From an uncultured Sphingomonadaceae bacterium (GTDB lineage: Bacteria > Pseudomonadota > Alphaproteobacteria > Sphingomonadales > Sphingomonadaceae): a stretch of 64,000 bases of DNA. The position numbers were made by a program, and so were the translations under genes. The notes beneath the pieces were generated by a model. It made no database searches and was not told the origin of the DNA. It saw only the letters and a program-made list of their open reading frames with translations. Below, piece by piece: positions 44,547 through 53,164 of the stretch; position 1 is the stretch's first letter; every line of letters starts with the position of its first letter. Where the stretch lies: assembly GCA_947493215.1 (NCBI GenBank), contig CANLQE010000001.1, forward strand, positions 1,054,001 through 1,118,000, in the 5' to 3' direction.

Positions 44547-45044
44547 CGGGAGACAATCACCGGTCTGGAAGTGGTTGAAGAGATCTGCCGCTGGTGCCCG
44601 GACACAAAAATCGTTCTTATGACCGGTTTGCAAAACCCAACCATAATGAAATGTGCCATGGCAAGTGGGGCTCACGGTCTTCTTTTGAAGGGGGACGAAA
44701 TTGACCGATGGCCTCAGCTTCTTTGCGATATCGCCAACGGTGAAATGCGGGTTTCGAAAAGTGTAAAAGCTGTCCTGGAAGAACCCTCCATTCACGATAG
44801 CCTGACAAGACGAGAACGCCAGATACTTATCGGTCTGATACAGGGCGGCAGCAACGGAACGCTGGCCGCCCGTCTTGGGATTAGCATAAACACGGTCAAC
44901 AATCATCGCACCAGCCTGATGCAAAAATTGGATGTGCACTCACTAGCAGAACTCATGACATTGGCAGCTCGTGACGGGCTTTTGGAAATCGTCGATCATA
45001 CACGGACTGGAGGCAACGGGAGCACCGTCGACGACTTGGAATGA
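44547..45044 (+). pseudogene. N-terminally truncated LuxR-type response regulator
   Basis: The open frame begins at 44547 without a clear start codon (GTG 44571 is internal). It holds the second half of a receiver domain (ITGLEVVEEICRWCPDTKIV, then GAHGLLLKGDEIDRW) and a complete LuxR helix-turn-helix (LTRRERQILIGLIQGGSNGTLAARLGISINTVNNHR). The phosphoacceptor Asp and the N-terminal half are missing, cut off at the IS remnant. It may still bind DNA if translated. Confidence 0.7.
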
Positions 45045-45180
45045 TCTCGGGTAGACCAGTACAGTCATCACGATGGCCCCACAAACGCCGTCTGAAATAT
45101 CCGTTTAATATCCTCATTTTCTGTTTCCTGCAGCCAAATCAGAAGGGATTCATTGTACTGCGCGTTGTTTTACAATGAAC

Positions 45181-45196
45181 TGGTGTGATCACACCA
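45181..45196. promoter_or_regulatory. Perfect 16-bp palindrome
   Basis: TGGTGTGATCACACCA is fully self-complementary. It resembles dimer binding sites of GntR-type repressors (TGGT...ACCA). The protein that uses it is unknown; the site lies 287 bases before the AraC gene. Confidence 0.4.
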
Positions 45197-45399
45197 TTCT
45201 AAGGGCGTTGCAACCCGAGAATTTTGCTGTGGGGCGGATTGCTTGGCACTTGTTCAGATCAAGCCATATCAACGTCCGATTTTGCGCCCAAAGCGGACAT
45301 TAGGACGGACACAAAAACCTTGCCTATTTGCAGGAGGGGGGCAGGTAGGTGGTTACTGGACCGAACCGTCGTTGACTGTTACCATCGTTTCGACTTTTC

Positions 45400-45430
45400 T
45401 TGACCTTGGCGATCATGGATTCGCTATAAT
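45400..45430 (+). promoter_or_regulatory. Candidate sigma-70 promoter of the AraC gene
   Basis: TTGACC (45400-45405) and TATAAT (45425-45430) are spaced by 19 bases. The perfect -10 box is the main support; the spacer is longer than ideal. The AraC start lies 52 bases downstream. Confidence 0.45.
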
Positions 45431-45482
45431 TGCCAGCCTGTTCTAATGTTCAGGGTGAAGTTCAGAAGGAGCGGAAACATCC

Positions 45483-46505
45483 ATGTTCGATTTGTCAGCC
45501 GACGCCCTGTCGAACCACCTCGTACTGGACTCGCGAAATGCCGACACGGCAAGAAGTGAGATCGGGGCGAAGCTCGCCCGGCATGAAATGGAACTCGCCG
45601 GAGATCCAGGTGCTTTCAGGGCCATCTTGCGCCGGGCCAACGTGCATCGCCTGACCATCAACCTGGTTGAGTACGGATGCAAAGTTGCAATCACCCCGAA
45701 CCATTTCGGCAGCTTTTACTTGTTGCATGTTAACATCGAAGGTGTGTGCGACGTTGCCGACCAGAATGATACCATAACGATCGACCGGAACCAGGCCGCC
45801 TTTCTATCGCCAACGTGTAATTACGAGTTTAACTGGCAGCCAGGATGCAAGGCGCTTGCTGTGCAGATACCGAAGTCGCTCCTGCACTTACACGCCCGAA
45901 GCGTGCTTGGGCTCGAACTGCCTGACAGAGCAGATTTTGATCTTCTCCTGGACCTGCATTCGTCAGAAGCGGAAGGACTGCTCGGACTCCTCGAGTTTAT
46001 CATCAAGGACCTTGATCGTGAGCATGGGGTTTCGGCTGACTACACAACGTCCAGCTTCCTCGAGAGCGCACTAATCGACACAATTTTGAAAATGCAGTTA
46101 CCGAGCGCGCGCGTGTTGGCGAAAAGGCAAGCGGGGCTTAACGCCGCTACGGTGCTACCCTACCATGTGCGGCGGGCAACTCGGTTCATGGCAAACAACA
46201 TCTCCCGACCGGTGCGCGTTTCCGAATTGGCCGAGGTGTCCGGCGTAACGACGCGCACGCTTTCGACTAACTTCAACCAATTCCTTGGTGAATCCCCTTC
46301 AAAATATTTTCTCAATATGCGCCTCGATCGCGCACGCACAATGCTGCAGGAATCAACCGAAGACACGCGTGTAAGCGACGTGGCGCACGAGCTCGGATTT
46401 GAGCACCAGAGCCGGTTTTCCGCAGCCTATCGCGAACGGTTTGACGAATTGCCCAGCGAAACACTTTGGCGCAGCCGGGGCAAATCGTCAAATATTTTGA
46501 TCTAA
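45483..46505 (+). CDS. AraC family transcriptional regulator
   Basis: A 340-residue regulator. The N-terminal half is an AraC-binding-like sensing domain. The C-terminal 100 residues hold two helix-turn-helix units (RPVRVSELAEVSGVTTRTLS and DTRVSDVAHELGFEHQSRFS) with the family's ending. Such regulators often activate aromatic ring-hydroxylation operons. AGGAG at 45468 precedes the ATG by 10 bases. It reads toward, and ends 29 bases before, the convergent AhpD-like gene of the leftward group. Confidence 0.88.
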   Translation: MFDLSADALSNHLVLDSRNADTARSEIGAKLARHEMELAGDPGAFRAILRRANVHRLTINLVEYGCKVAITPNHFGSFYLLHVNIEGVCDVADQNDTITIDRNQAAFLSPTCNYEFNWQPGCKALAVQIPKSLLHLHARSVLGLELPDRADFDLLLDLHSSEAEGLLGLLEFIIKDLDREHGVSADYTTSSFLESALIDTILKMQLPSARVLAKRQAGLNAATVLPYHVRRATRFMANNISRPVRVSELAEVSGVTTRTLSTNFNQFLGESPSKYFLNMRLDRARTMLQESTEDTRVSDVAHELGFEHQSRFSAAYRERFDELPSETLWRSRGKSSNILI

Positions 46506-46534
46506 AGTTAGGTCGGCTAAGGTTGTGCTGGCAC

Positions 46535-47146
46535 TTAAAGGTCGTGCGCGCCCGCCTGCCAGTGATCTGCAGGCAATGTCTTTTTCGAATATGCAAGCGG
46601 GATGGGCTCGGCAGCAACTGCAATCGAGTCATTAAAGCGATTGAAGATACCGAAATGGCTCATCGCCATAAGGATCTCGGTGGTTTCCGCTTCGTTGAAG
46701 TGCGCTGCCATTCGTTCGAAATCTGCTTCTTCTACGCCGCTAGGGGTCTGGCAGACCTTCAGCGCCAAATTCAGGGCAGCCCGTTCACGTTCGGAAAAAA
46801 TCGGGTGCGTTTCGAATTCCCAAACTGCGGCAACTTTTTCCGGCGGAACACCAAGATCGTTTGCGGCGTTCGCGTTGTGAGTTGAACAATACATGCAGCC
46901 TGCGCTCGAACTCGCCAGAAGGCCGCACAGCATCAGCAGCGGTTGGCCAACTTCCGAGTTGCCATAAATAGAGATTACGAAATCTATCAGCGCCTTGGTA
47001 GACCGTGGCATACGGGCCATAGTCAGCTCTGTATTGGGGACGAAGCCCAAGAACTGGATCAGGTTTTCGTATGTTTCCTCCAGCTCGGGAGTATCTTCGC
47101 GCTTCAGCGGTTGGAGGTAAGGGCCCAAGGTACGTTTATGTAGCAT
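46535..47146 (-). CDS. AhpD-like/carboxymuconolactone decarboxylase family protein (intact CxxC)
   Basis: A 203-residue helical protein of the AhpD/CMD fold. The redox motif AGCMYCSTH has Cys84, Cys87 and His90, the set used by peroxidase-type AhpD proteins. It is one of four related copies in this locus; the others lie at 58.2-60.1 kb. AAGGAA precedes the ATG. It is third in the leftward group after the NAT-like protein and UbiD, with a 91-base gap to ubiD. Its substrate is unknown; it may be a gamma-carboxymuconolactone-type enzyme or a peroxidase. Confidence 0.8.
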   Translation of the reverse strand: MLHKRTLGPYLQPLKREDTPELEETYENLIQFLGFVPNTELTMARMPRSTKALIDFVISIYGNSEVGQPLLMLCGLLASSSAGCMYCSTHNANAANDLGVPPEKVAAVWEFETHPIFSERERAALNLALKVCQTPSGVEEADFERMAAHFNEAETTEILMAMSHFGIFNRFNDSIAVAAEPIPLAYSKKTLPADHWQAGAHDL

Positions 47147-47237
47147 AATGTAATTCCTTCTCGAAAATTCTTAGCACGGCTGACCGGTCAGGCTGCGAAA
47201 CGTTGGGTACAGTTTTCAAAGGCATGGACCCTGTTGC

Positions 47238-48620
47238 CTAAAGGTAATCCTCTATCTTCGCTTTGCCCCAATTGAACGGTACGGTGCGCCGAAATGTATG
47301 CCTATCGTTTGGCTGCGATAGGGGGGGTTTGGTTGCGTCGATTGCCATCTTGCCGATCAATCGGCGGCGCGGATCGCCGCCTGCTGCGCGAGACGAGGGA
47401 TCGATTGGGTGGCCCTTCATGTCCGGGAGCGAGATCACATCGCGGACCATGTCGGCCCGGGTTGATATGCTCCAAAGGACATCTTCAGCGCTCTCGATAT
47501 CGATGTCGTCGTCTATCGCGATCGCCAGCTTGATGCTGGGGAAACGCTGAGCGAGTGCCAGCATAAGCATATCCCTGACTTGCCCGATATATTCTGGCGT
47601 GACCTTGATCACGCAGGCCAGTGTGCCGCTCCATGGCGTATAAAGCACATCATGCACGCGGATATCCAGCCGGCGCAATTGCTCCAGCAACAACGCTTCG
47701 TGCGGCAGTCCAATCAGCGACTGGTGATCGGTGTACAGCAGAGTGTTGATTTGCCGCATGATCGGCTTCGAGCGTCGCGTTACCGCCGTCACTTGAAATA
47801 CAGGCTGCGGGGTCACGCCGGGGACATAGTATAATGCCTGCGAAGGGCCCGGGCCCTCATCGGTCCGGCGTCCGTCCCCGTGAACGAAGCCCTCTATAAC
47901 AACCTCGCAATTGGCGGGAACATGTAGCGGTTGCGTTTCGCATTCGACCAACTCAATATCTTCCCCCAGCACGGAAGAGACGAGGTCCAGCTCGCCGAAC
48001 CGGCTCAGGTGATCGACGACGCTATAGCTACCCATAATCTCATATGCGGGATGCACGCCCATCACGAATGCCATCGGCATGTCTTCACCCCGGCTTTCAT
48101 GCGCGCTGAGTATCGAGCGCATATGAGTTGAACTACCAATGAAATAGGCCGCGGTCTGGTCTGAGAGCGGTGTCATCCGCGTCCAGGACATGTTTTGATT
48201 GCCCGATGCGGGGTCCTTGCTGATGGTCATGGCCATCAGCGCCGGGCCCATATCTTCCTCGCCATTCTGGAAGCAGGGAATGCACTTCAACGATGCTGCC
48301 CCACCAAGAAAGATCTTTTCCTTACAAGGACCTGTGGCCACGACTGCGGGCTTCTTGGGTGCTCCACGTAATCTGTCACCCAATGCATCGAGCACATTTT
48401 CGGGTTCCGTCTTAAGTGCGATCGCCTGCGTGCGCCGAGACAGCAGCAGCATGTCGGCCAGCTGCCAATCCTGAAAACCCAAGATGTTCTTGAATAGAAC
48501 CGGTCGTGTGACTTGGTTGATTAAGCCACTGATATGATTGAGGCTGACGGCTTTGGGAACCTGCAGCAGCTGATCCTCCAGATCGGCCAAATATGTGCGC
48601 AAGTCAGATGGCTGGGTCAT
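47238..48620 (-). CDS. UbiD-family prenyl-FMN-dependent decarboxylase
   Basis: A 460-residue UbiD-type enzyme, which (de)carboxylates unsaturated or aromatic acids using prenylated FMN. Matches include the N-terminal DLRTYLADLEDQLLQVPK, ASLKCIPCFQ, NMSWTRM, AFVMGVHPAYEI, and EGFVHGDGRRTDEGPG, which takes the place of the usual E-x-P-...EGPFGE active-site region. The start at ATG 48620 begins the conserved protein. The flavin prenyltransferase it needs (UbiX) is encoded at 60228 in this locus. It lies 59 bases after the NAT-like gene. Confidence 0.85.
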   Translation of the reverse strand: MTQPSDLRTYLADLEDQLLQVPKAVSLNHISGLINQVTRPVLFKNILGFQDWQLADMLLLSRRTQAIALKTEPENVLDALGDRLRGAPKKPAVVATGPCKEKIFLGGAASLKCIPCFQNGEEDMGPALMAMTISKDPASGNQNMSWTRMTPLSDQTAAYFIGSSTHMRSILSAHESRGEDMPMAFVMGVHPAYEIMGSYSVVDHLSRFGELDLVSSVLGEDIELVECETQPLHVPANCEVVIEGFVHGDGRRTDEGPGPSQALYYVPGVTPQPVFQVTAVTRRSKPIMRQINTLLYTDHQSLIGLPHEALLLEQLRRLDIRVHDVLYTPWSGTLACVIKVTPEYIGQVRDMLMLALAQRFPSIKLAIAIDDDIDIESAEDVLWSISTRADMVRDVISLPDMKGHPIDPSSRAAGGDPRRRLIGKMAIDATKPPLSQPNDRHTFRRTVPFNWGKAKIEDYL

Positions 48621-48679
48621 ATCCCTGACTCCCGGGCCGTGAAGTACTTGTCGAAATAATCGCTGGACCTTGATGCGGA

Positions 48680-49573
48680 TCAAGCATCAAAGGCCACGCC
48701 GTCATCATCTTCAGGCATGCGATCAACGATTTCCTCTGACAGGCCGAATCGCTCAATCAGCAAAGGTTTCCACGCATCTGGTGCAATCTCCTCGGCGAAC
48801 ATTTCACCCGCCTGGTTGATAGCAATCAACTTGCCGCGTGCATAAGTCAGAGAGCCGTTCTCGCGTGTGCGCCGAACATAAGCCGAGCTGTTGAAAATAC
48901 TGAACTGCTTGGTTGCTTCGTTGCGGTAATAAAAGAAAGCCGAGCTTAGTTTTCTGAGCCCCATGGTAACTTCGATCGCGGTTCGAGAATGGCCAGGGCG
49001 CCACCACACATTGCAATCTCCGTTCTGCCACATTCCGAAGGCTTCGTTTTCGTGTTTGGTTGCTGTTCCCTCGATCAGTTCGAGCGCCGCATCTGCGCCA
49101 AGGCTGGGCTCCGCCCGAAAGGTACGGTCGCCAAAATGGACATCGAGCCCGCCGTGCGCGGGATAGAGTGGATCGCCAACGATCATCATCGTGCCCGCTA
49201 TTCGCTCAGCATCAAATCCAAGCCGCCGCAGCAGACCAAAACAGGCTTCGCCGCTGGGCCAGCAGCCTCCGCCAGTGCCGTGCTTGATTGCCATTTCGAA
49301 ATAATCATTGGGGTCCATAATGGGGAAGGCACCGGTCTGCCGCTCTGCTAAGTAAATCCGCTTGGCTACGTTGTCATATCCGAAATGGATCGACCAATTT
49401 CTGAGAATTTCGTTGAGATTCTCGATCGTAGGATCGGGCCTGTCGGAAAAGCCAAGATATTCGAGCACCTGCTCCAGCGTTTCGTCTCTAAGTTCCGTCC
49501 AGTTGGGATCTCCGTCATATAATTCCGGGCCGGGATTGCTAAGTTTTCTCTCTAGAGTTTCTGCAACGCTCAT
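48680..49573 (-). CDS. Arylamine N-acetyltransferase-like protein
   Basis: A 297-residue protein resembling the NAT family. HGTGGGCWPSGEACFGLLRRL parallels the region around the catalytic Cys (here Cys104). His140 follows at the right distance and residue 155, where NATs have the catalytic Asp, is Glu in FRAEPSLG. NATs acetylate arylamines through a Cys-His-Asp triad; relatives make amides in antibiotic synthesis. The start at ATG 49573 has GAGG at about 9 bases; ATG 49582 has none. It heads the leftward unit NAT-like/ubiD/ahpD-like. Confidence 0.7.
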   Translation of the reverse strand: MSVAETLERKLSNPGPELYDGDPNWTELRDETLEQVLEYLGFSDRPDPTIENLNEILRNWSIHFGYDNVAKRIYLAERQTGAFPIMDPNDYFEMAIKHGTGGGCWPSGEACFGLLRRLGFDAERIAGTMMIVGDPLYPAHGGLDVHFGDRTFRAEPSLGADAALELIEGTATKHENEAFGMWQNGDCNVWWRPGHSRTAIEVTMGLRKLSSAFFYYRNEATKQFSIFNSSAYVRRTRENGSLTYARGKLIAINQAGEMFAEEIAPDAWKPLLIERFGLSEEIVDRMPEDDDGVAFDA

Positions 49574-49935
49574 TGGCAACATCCTCGTTCGTTTGATTTC
49601 GCGCTATTCGACGGTCTGGCTGGATTCGCCATACTCGGAAGCGGTCAACCTTGGCCTATTGAGCGAGGATAGGCTCACCTGCCTGAGGTGTGTGAACACT
49701 ATTCGGAAGCTGCTGCGGGATTTCGGAAACAAAGCCAGCAGGACGGTACTTGAGAGGTTGCAGTTGGGCAGGTGATTTGTGAGCAAGGCTTTAGCGTCTC
49801 CAGCTAACGGCTTAAGATCAATTGCGAGCCACTGGCTTGCAAAGGACTTGATAATGCTTTGAAACCAAGATATGTAACAAATATAAATACCATAACTGGG
49901 GTCGCACCGACTCCAACAAAACACGGAGAAGATTG
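49574..49935. other. Divergent promoter region of the two catabolic groups
   Basis: 362 bases between the NAT-like gene (leftward) and the hydrolase gene (rightward). An open stretch on the plus strand here has no start signal or family match and is taken as non-coding. The promoter and operator at 49848-49880 lie in it. Confidence 0.6.
49848..49880 (+). promoter_or_regulatory. Promoter and operator of the hydrolase/dioxygenase operon
   Basis: TTGATA (49848-49853), 17 bases, then TATGTA (49871-49876). The block 49857-49880, which begins CTTTG and ends TAACAA, matches the block at 55769-55792 in 22 of 24 positions. It lies over the spacer and -10, where a repressor or activator could bind. 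Confidence 0.6.
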
Positions 49936-50775
49936 ATGAGTGGCAACCCTTTCTTGGATATGAAGCCGGAGCCAAGCTATATCGATGCTGGCGGCATCAA
50001 GACCCATTATGTGGAGAAAGGATCAGGTGTTCCAACCATTTTGATTCACGGTGGCGGTGCTGGTGCCGACGGCTGGGGCAACTGGATGAACTCTCTCCCG
50101 CTGTTTGGCGAGCGTGTGCGCGCAATCGCGATAGACCTCGTCGGCTTTGGTTTGAGCGACAAACCTGATCCGGCCAACTTCGTCTATTCGCAAGACGCGC
50201 GCGATCAGCAGCTTGCCGGTTTCATCGAGGCGCTCGATGCCGGTCCGGTGAACCTCGTCGGGAATTCCACCGGCGGCCTGACTGCACTTGGCGCAAGCCT
50301 GATGAAGCCCGATCTGGTCAATAAGGTTGTACTGATGGGCAGTGCAGGGATCGAAACCGGTGTCAACGAACCACTCAAGGCGCTAACCGAATATGACTTT
50401 ACCCCCGATGGTATGAGGCGGATTATAAACAGTCTTGCCAACCCCGATTTTCCTGTTGATGAGCGGCTGATCACCTATCGTCACCAGCTCTCAATCGAGC
50501 CGGAAGTCCGCGCTGGTTACAGCGCCTTCATGGGCTGGATCAAGGAGAACCACGGGCTGCATCGTTCTGAAGAGTTCATAGCTCGCCTCAAACACAAGAC
50601 ACTCGTTGTTCACGGCAAGCAAGACATGGTGGTTCCGCTGTCGAGCGGCCTGCGTCTGCTGGAGCTGATTGAGAACAGCACAGGCTATCTGATGCCGCAC
50701 TGCGGCCATTGGGCAATGATGGAGTATCCCGAGGAGTTCGCACGGGTCACCATGGAATTCCTGCTCAACGACTGA
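49936..50775 (+). CDS. Alpha/beta hydrolase (meta-cleavage C-C hydrolase type)
   Basis: A 279-residue alpha/beta hydrolase. The nucleophile elbow is GNSTGG with Ser111; the acid is Asp230 (GKQDMVVP) and the base His258 (CGHWAMME). HGGGAGADGW supplies the oxyanion region. The sequence is of the C-C bond hydrolase type that cleaves ring-fission products. Immediately downstream is an extradiol dioxygenase, so it likely acts on that product. Start ATG 49936 follows GGAGA; the preceding TTG is unlikely. Confidence 0.83.
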   Translation: MSGNPFLDMKPEPSYIDAGGIKTHYVEKGSGVPTILIHGGGAGADGWGNWMNSLPLFGERVRAIAIDLVGFGLSDKPDPANFVYSQDARDQQLAGFIEALDAGPVNLVGNSTGGLTALGASLMKPDLVNKVVLMGSAGIETGVNEPLKALTEYDFTPDGMRRIINSLANPDFPVDERLITYRHQLSIEPEVRAGYSAFMGWIKENHGLHRSEEFIARLKHKTLVVHGKQDMVVPLSSGLRLLELIENSTGYLMPHCGHWAMMEYPEEFARVTMEFLLND

Positions 50776-50844
50776 ATTCGGCCTCTCTTCCCGGCGGGCA
50801 GCGCCCGTCGGAAAAGACCGGTCCTGCAACGGGAGAAAGTTTCA

Positions 50845-51750
50845 ATGCAAAGCGGAATTAGGAGCCTGGGCTATCTCGGCCTTGACGTCAGTAATGTTGA
50901 AGCGTGGGATAATTTGTTACAGAAAGTGTTCGCGTTACAGCTTCGCGAAGAGCGGGTGGGTGGCGCATGGCAATACAAGATGGACAGGCATCGTAGCCGG
51001 TTGTCGCTCCATCCCGGTGATGCGGATGGTATCGCCTATGCCGGATGGGAACTGGAAAGCAAAGCCGCTCTGGCGGCACATGTAGATTCGCTGAAGGCAG
51101 CCTCTATCGAGGTTTCTCCATTAAGTGAGCAGGAATGCGCTGATCGCGCAGTCGCAAGTGGCGTCGTTTTCCAGGATCCTGTGCTCGGTCTGCGCACCGA
51201 GTTGTTCCATGGCGCCATTGTCGAATGCAGGAAGTTCCAACCTCCGCGGGCGATAAATGGCTATGTAACAGGGGAGCAGGGTATGGGGCACTTCGTCATG
51301 ATGACGTCGCGTCTACAGGAGGCGGTCGATTTCTATGCCAATGTGCTGGGCTTCAGCATGTCAGACACAATGGATTTCGGACCTCCAGCCCAACAGTCGA
51401 AGCTGGTTTTCATGCACTGCAATTTGCGGCACCACAGCCTTGCATTGATGACTCCGCCGCCGGGCGCGCCCGATGGCGAACTCAACCACATTGCGCTGAC
51501 CATGAGAGATTTCGACGATGTGGGTTATGCCTATGATATTGTGCGCGAAGAAGGCATCCCGGTGCTGATGACTTTGGGTAAGCACTCAAACGATTTGGCG
51601 ACGAGCTTTTACGTCGCGAACCCTTCGCAGAGCGCGATCGAGATGTCGTGGGGTGGTATCGAGATCGGTGAGGACTGGGTCGTCCGCCATTACGATGACA
51701 CCAAGATCTGGGGCCACGCTATGTACATGCCGCCGCGCCCGCTGGATTGA
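50845..51750 (+). CDS. Extradiol ring-cleavage dioxygenase (two-domain VOC type)
   Basis: A 301-residue type I extradiol dioxygenase of the BphC kind, composed of two vicinal-oxygen-chelate domains. The iron ligands in the C-terminal domain are His149 (GHFV), His215 (LNHIA) and Glu266 (IEMSWGG). His196/His197 are near the active site. It would split a catechol-type ring next to the hydroxyls. Gap to the upstream hydrolase is 69 bases and to the Rieske gene 73 bases, so the three lie in one operon. The natural catechol is unknown. Confidence 0.86.
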   Translation: MQSGIRSLGYLGLDVSNVEAWDNLLQKVFALQLREERVGGAWQYKMDRHRSRLSLHPGDADGIAYAGWELESKAALAAHVDSLKAASIEVSPLSEQECADRAVASGVVFQDPVLGLRTELFHGAIVECRKFQPPRAINGYVTGEQGMGHFVMMTSRLQEAVDFYANVLGFSMSDTMDFGPPAQQSKLVFMHCNLRHHSLALMTPPPGAPDGELNHIALTMRDFDDVGYAYDIVREEGIPVLMTLGKHSNDLATSFYVANPSQSAIEMSWGGIEIGEDWVVRHYDDTKIWGHAMYMPPRPLD

Positions 51751-51823
51751 AAGCCGCGAGAGACCAGAATCTGCGTGAGTGCCACCGACCAGGCTACATG
51801 CAACAATCCTAAAAGGACATGAA

Positions 51824-53131
51824 ATGAAAACCGGTGCAGATTACGATTGGGACCATCTGATTCAGGAGCGCCGCGTTCACCGTGACGTCTATACCGATCC
51901 CGACCTGTTCGAAATTGAGATGCGCCGGATATGGGGTGGCGTGTGGACCTACTTGTGCCACGAATCTGAAATTCCCGAAAAAAACTCGTTCAAGCGCGTT
52001 ACAATGGGTAAGCGCGATCTGATCGTGACGCGTGACAAGGAAGGAGTCATTCGGGCTCTTTACAATCGATGCGCTCATCGGGCTTCGACGGTCTGCCAAG
52101 AACATTCGGGCAAGTCAGCCACTTTCGTGTGCCCCTATCACGGCTGGTCCTATGGCGTGAAAGGCAATCTCATTGGGGTCCCAATGCCAGAGGGCTACGG
52201 CGAGGATTTTGATAAGTCCTTGCTCGGCCTGCGTCAGGTGCCACGGGTTGAATCTTTCAAGGGTTTCGTCTTCGCCACCGTGAACCACGCCATGCCTTCT
52301 CTGATCGATTATCTCGGCATAGCTGGCGACGTGCTGACCGATTTTATAAACCGCGCGCCCAACGGCAAGCTTGAGCTTGGTGCTGGTGCCTGGCGCAACA
52401 CTTATACCGGGAACTGGAAGCTGGCCTGGGACAATGCTGCTGACATGTACCATGTGCCTTTCGCCCATCGCTCGCTGGTCGAGATGACCTTGGCGCGTTC
52501 GGCCGACAAAGACGCAGGTGCCAGCTATGCGCGGAAACCTGATGCCGCAAATATCGACTCATGGTCCTTTGAAGGCGGACATACTTATCTCTATCATCGC
52601 CCTGGCATGGGACCTTCGATCTTCGAACGTGCGCGGCCTGCACCCGGTACGGAAATCTGGGCTAACCAGCTAAGAAAAAATATCGGCGATGCGGAGGCAG
52701 AAGAGCTGCTCGAACGTGTTCCAGGTCAAGGGATGAACCTCAACATTTTTCCAAATCTCATGATTCTGGCTTCCCAAGTGCAGGTAATCGACCCCATCAC
52801 GGTCGATAAGACACAGCTCACTTGGTATGCGACCTCACTCGCCGATGCCCCCGACGAAGCAAATGTTATCCGCATGCGGATTGCCGAAGACTTTCCAAAT
52901 TTCGGCGAAGTCGATGATCTGGAAATGTTCCGGCGTTGCTGGGACGGCCTGCAAATGGACGAAGTAGAGTGGCTCGATTGTTCGCGAGGCGCGCATCTGA
53001 GCTTGAAGGACACCATCGATGAGCGCGGTGCGATAAAGGCCTCGGGTACCAATGAGCACACCGTTCGTGGTTATCTCGGGGCGTACAAGCAGTACATGCA
53101 GCAAGACGCTGGCGCAAAGACTGCGGTCTGA
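51824..53131 (+). CDS. Rieske non-heme iron ring-hydroxylating dioxygenase, alpha subunit
   Basis: A 435-residue catalytic subunit. The Rieske [2Fe-2S] ligands are Cys83-x-His85 and Cys103-x-x-His106. The mononuclear iron region is DNAADMYHVPFAH (bridging Asp207, His210 and His215). The start at ATG 51824 follows AAAAGGA. It resembles benzoate/anthranilate-type enzymes in general form but substrate cannot be told. It is followed by the beta subunit. No ferredoxin or reductase lies in the window, so electron transfer must come from elsewhere. Confidence 0.9.
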   Translation: MKTGADYDWDHLIQERRVHRDVYTDPDLFEIEMRRIWGGVWTYLCHESEIPEKNSFKRVTMGKRDLIVTRDKEGVIRALYNRCAHRASTVCQEHSGKSATFVCPYHGWSYGVKGNLIGVPMPEGYGEDFDKSLLGLRQVPRVESFKGFVFATVNHAMPSLIDYLGIAGDVLTDFINRAPNGKLELGAGAWRNTYTGNWKLAWDNAADMYHVPFAHRSLVEMTLARSADKDAGASYARKPDAANIDSWSFEGGHTYLYHRPGMGPSIFERARPAPGTEIWANQLRKNIGDAEAEELLERVPGQGMNLNIFPNLMILASQVQVIDPITVDKTQLTWYATSLADAPDEANVIRMRIAEDFPNFGEVDDLEMFRRCWDGLQMDEVEWLDCSRGAHLSLKDTIDERGAIKASGTNEHTVRGYLGAYKQYMQQDAGAKTAV

Positions 53132-53164
53132 TCATTCGATTTTGATACAAGCGGGAGAATTGCT

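Larger units (their letters stand above)
45045..45482. other. Intergenic region upstream of the AraC regulator
   Basis: 438 bases with no supported gene. A perfect 16-bp palindrome lies at 45181-45196 and a candidate promoter at 45400-45430. It marks the passage from mobile remnants to the catabolic locus. Confidence 0.6.

Noticed and set aside
35757-45044. Direct repeat of the tRNA-Gly 3' end as right attachment site
   Set aside because: No second copy found by reading the region; cannot define element ends.
49362-49775. Plus-strand open frame (137 codons) across the NAT-like gene start and the divergent promoter region
   Set aside because: No start signal, no family match, lies mostly antisense to the NAT-like gene.
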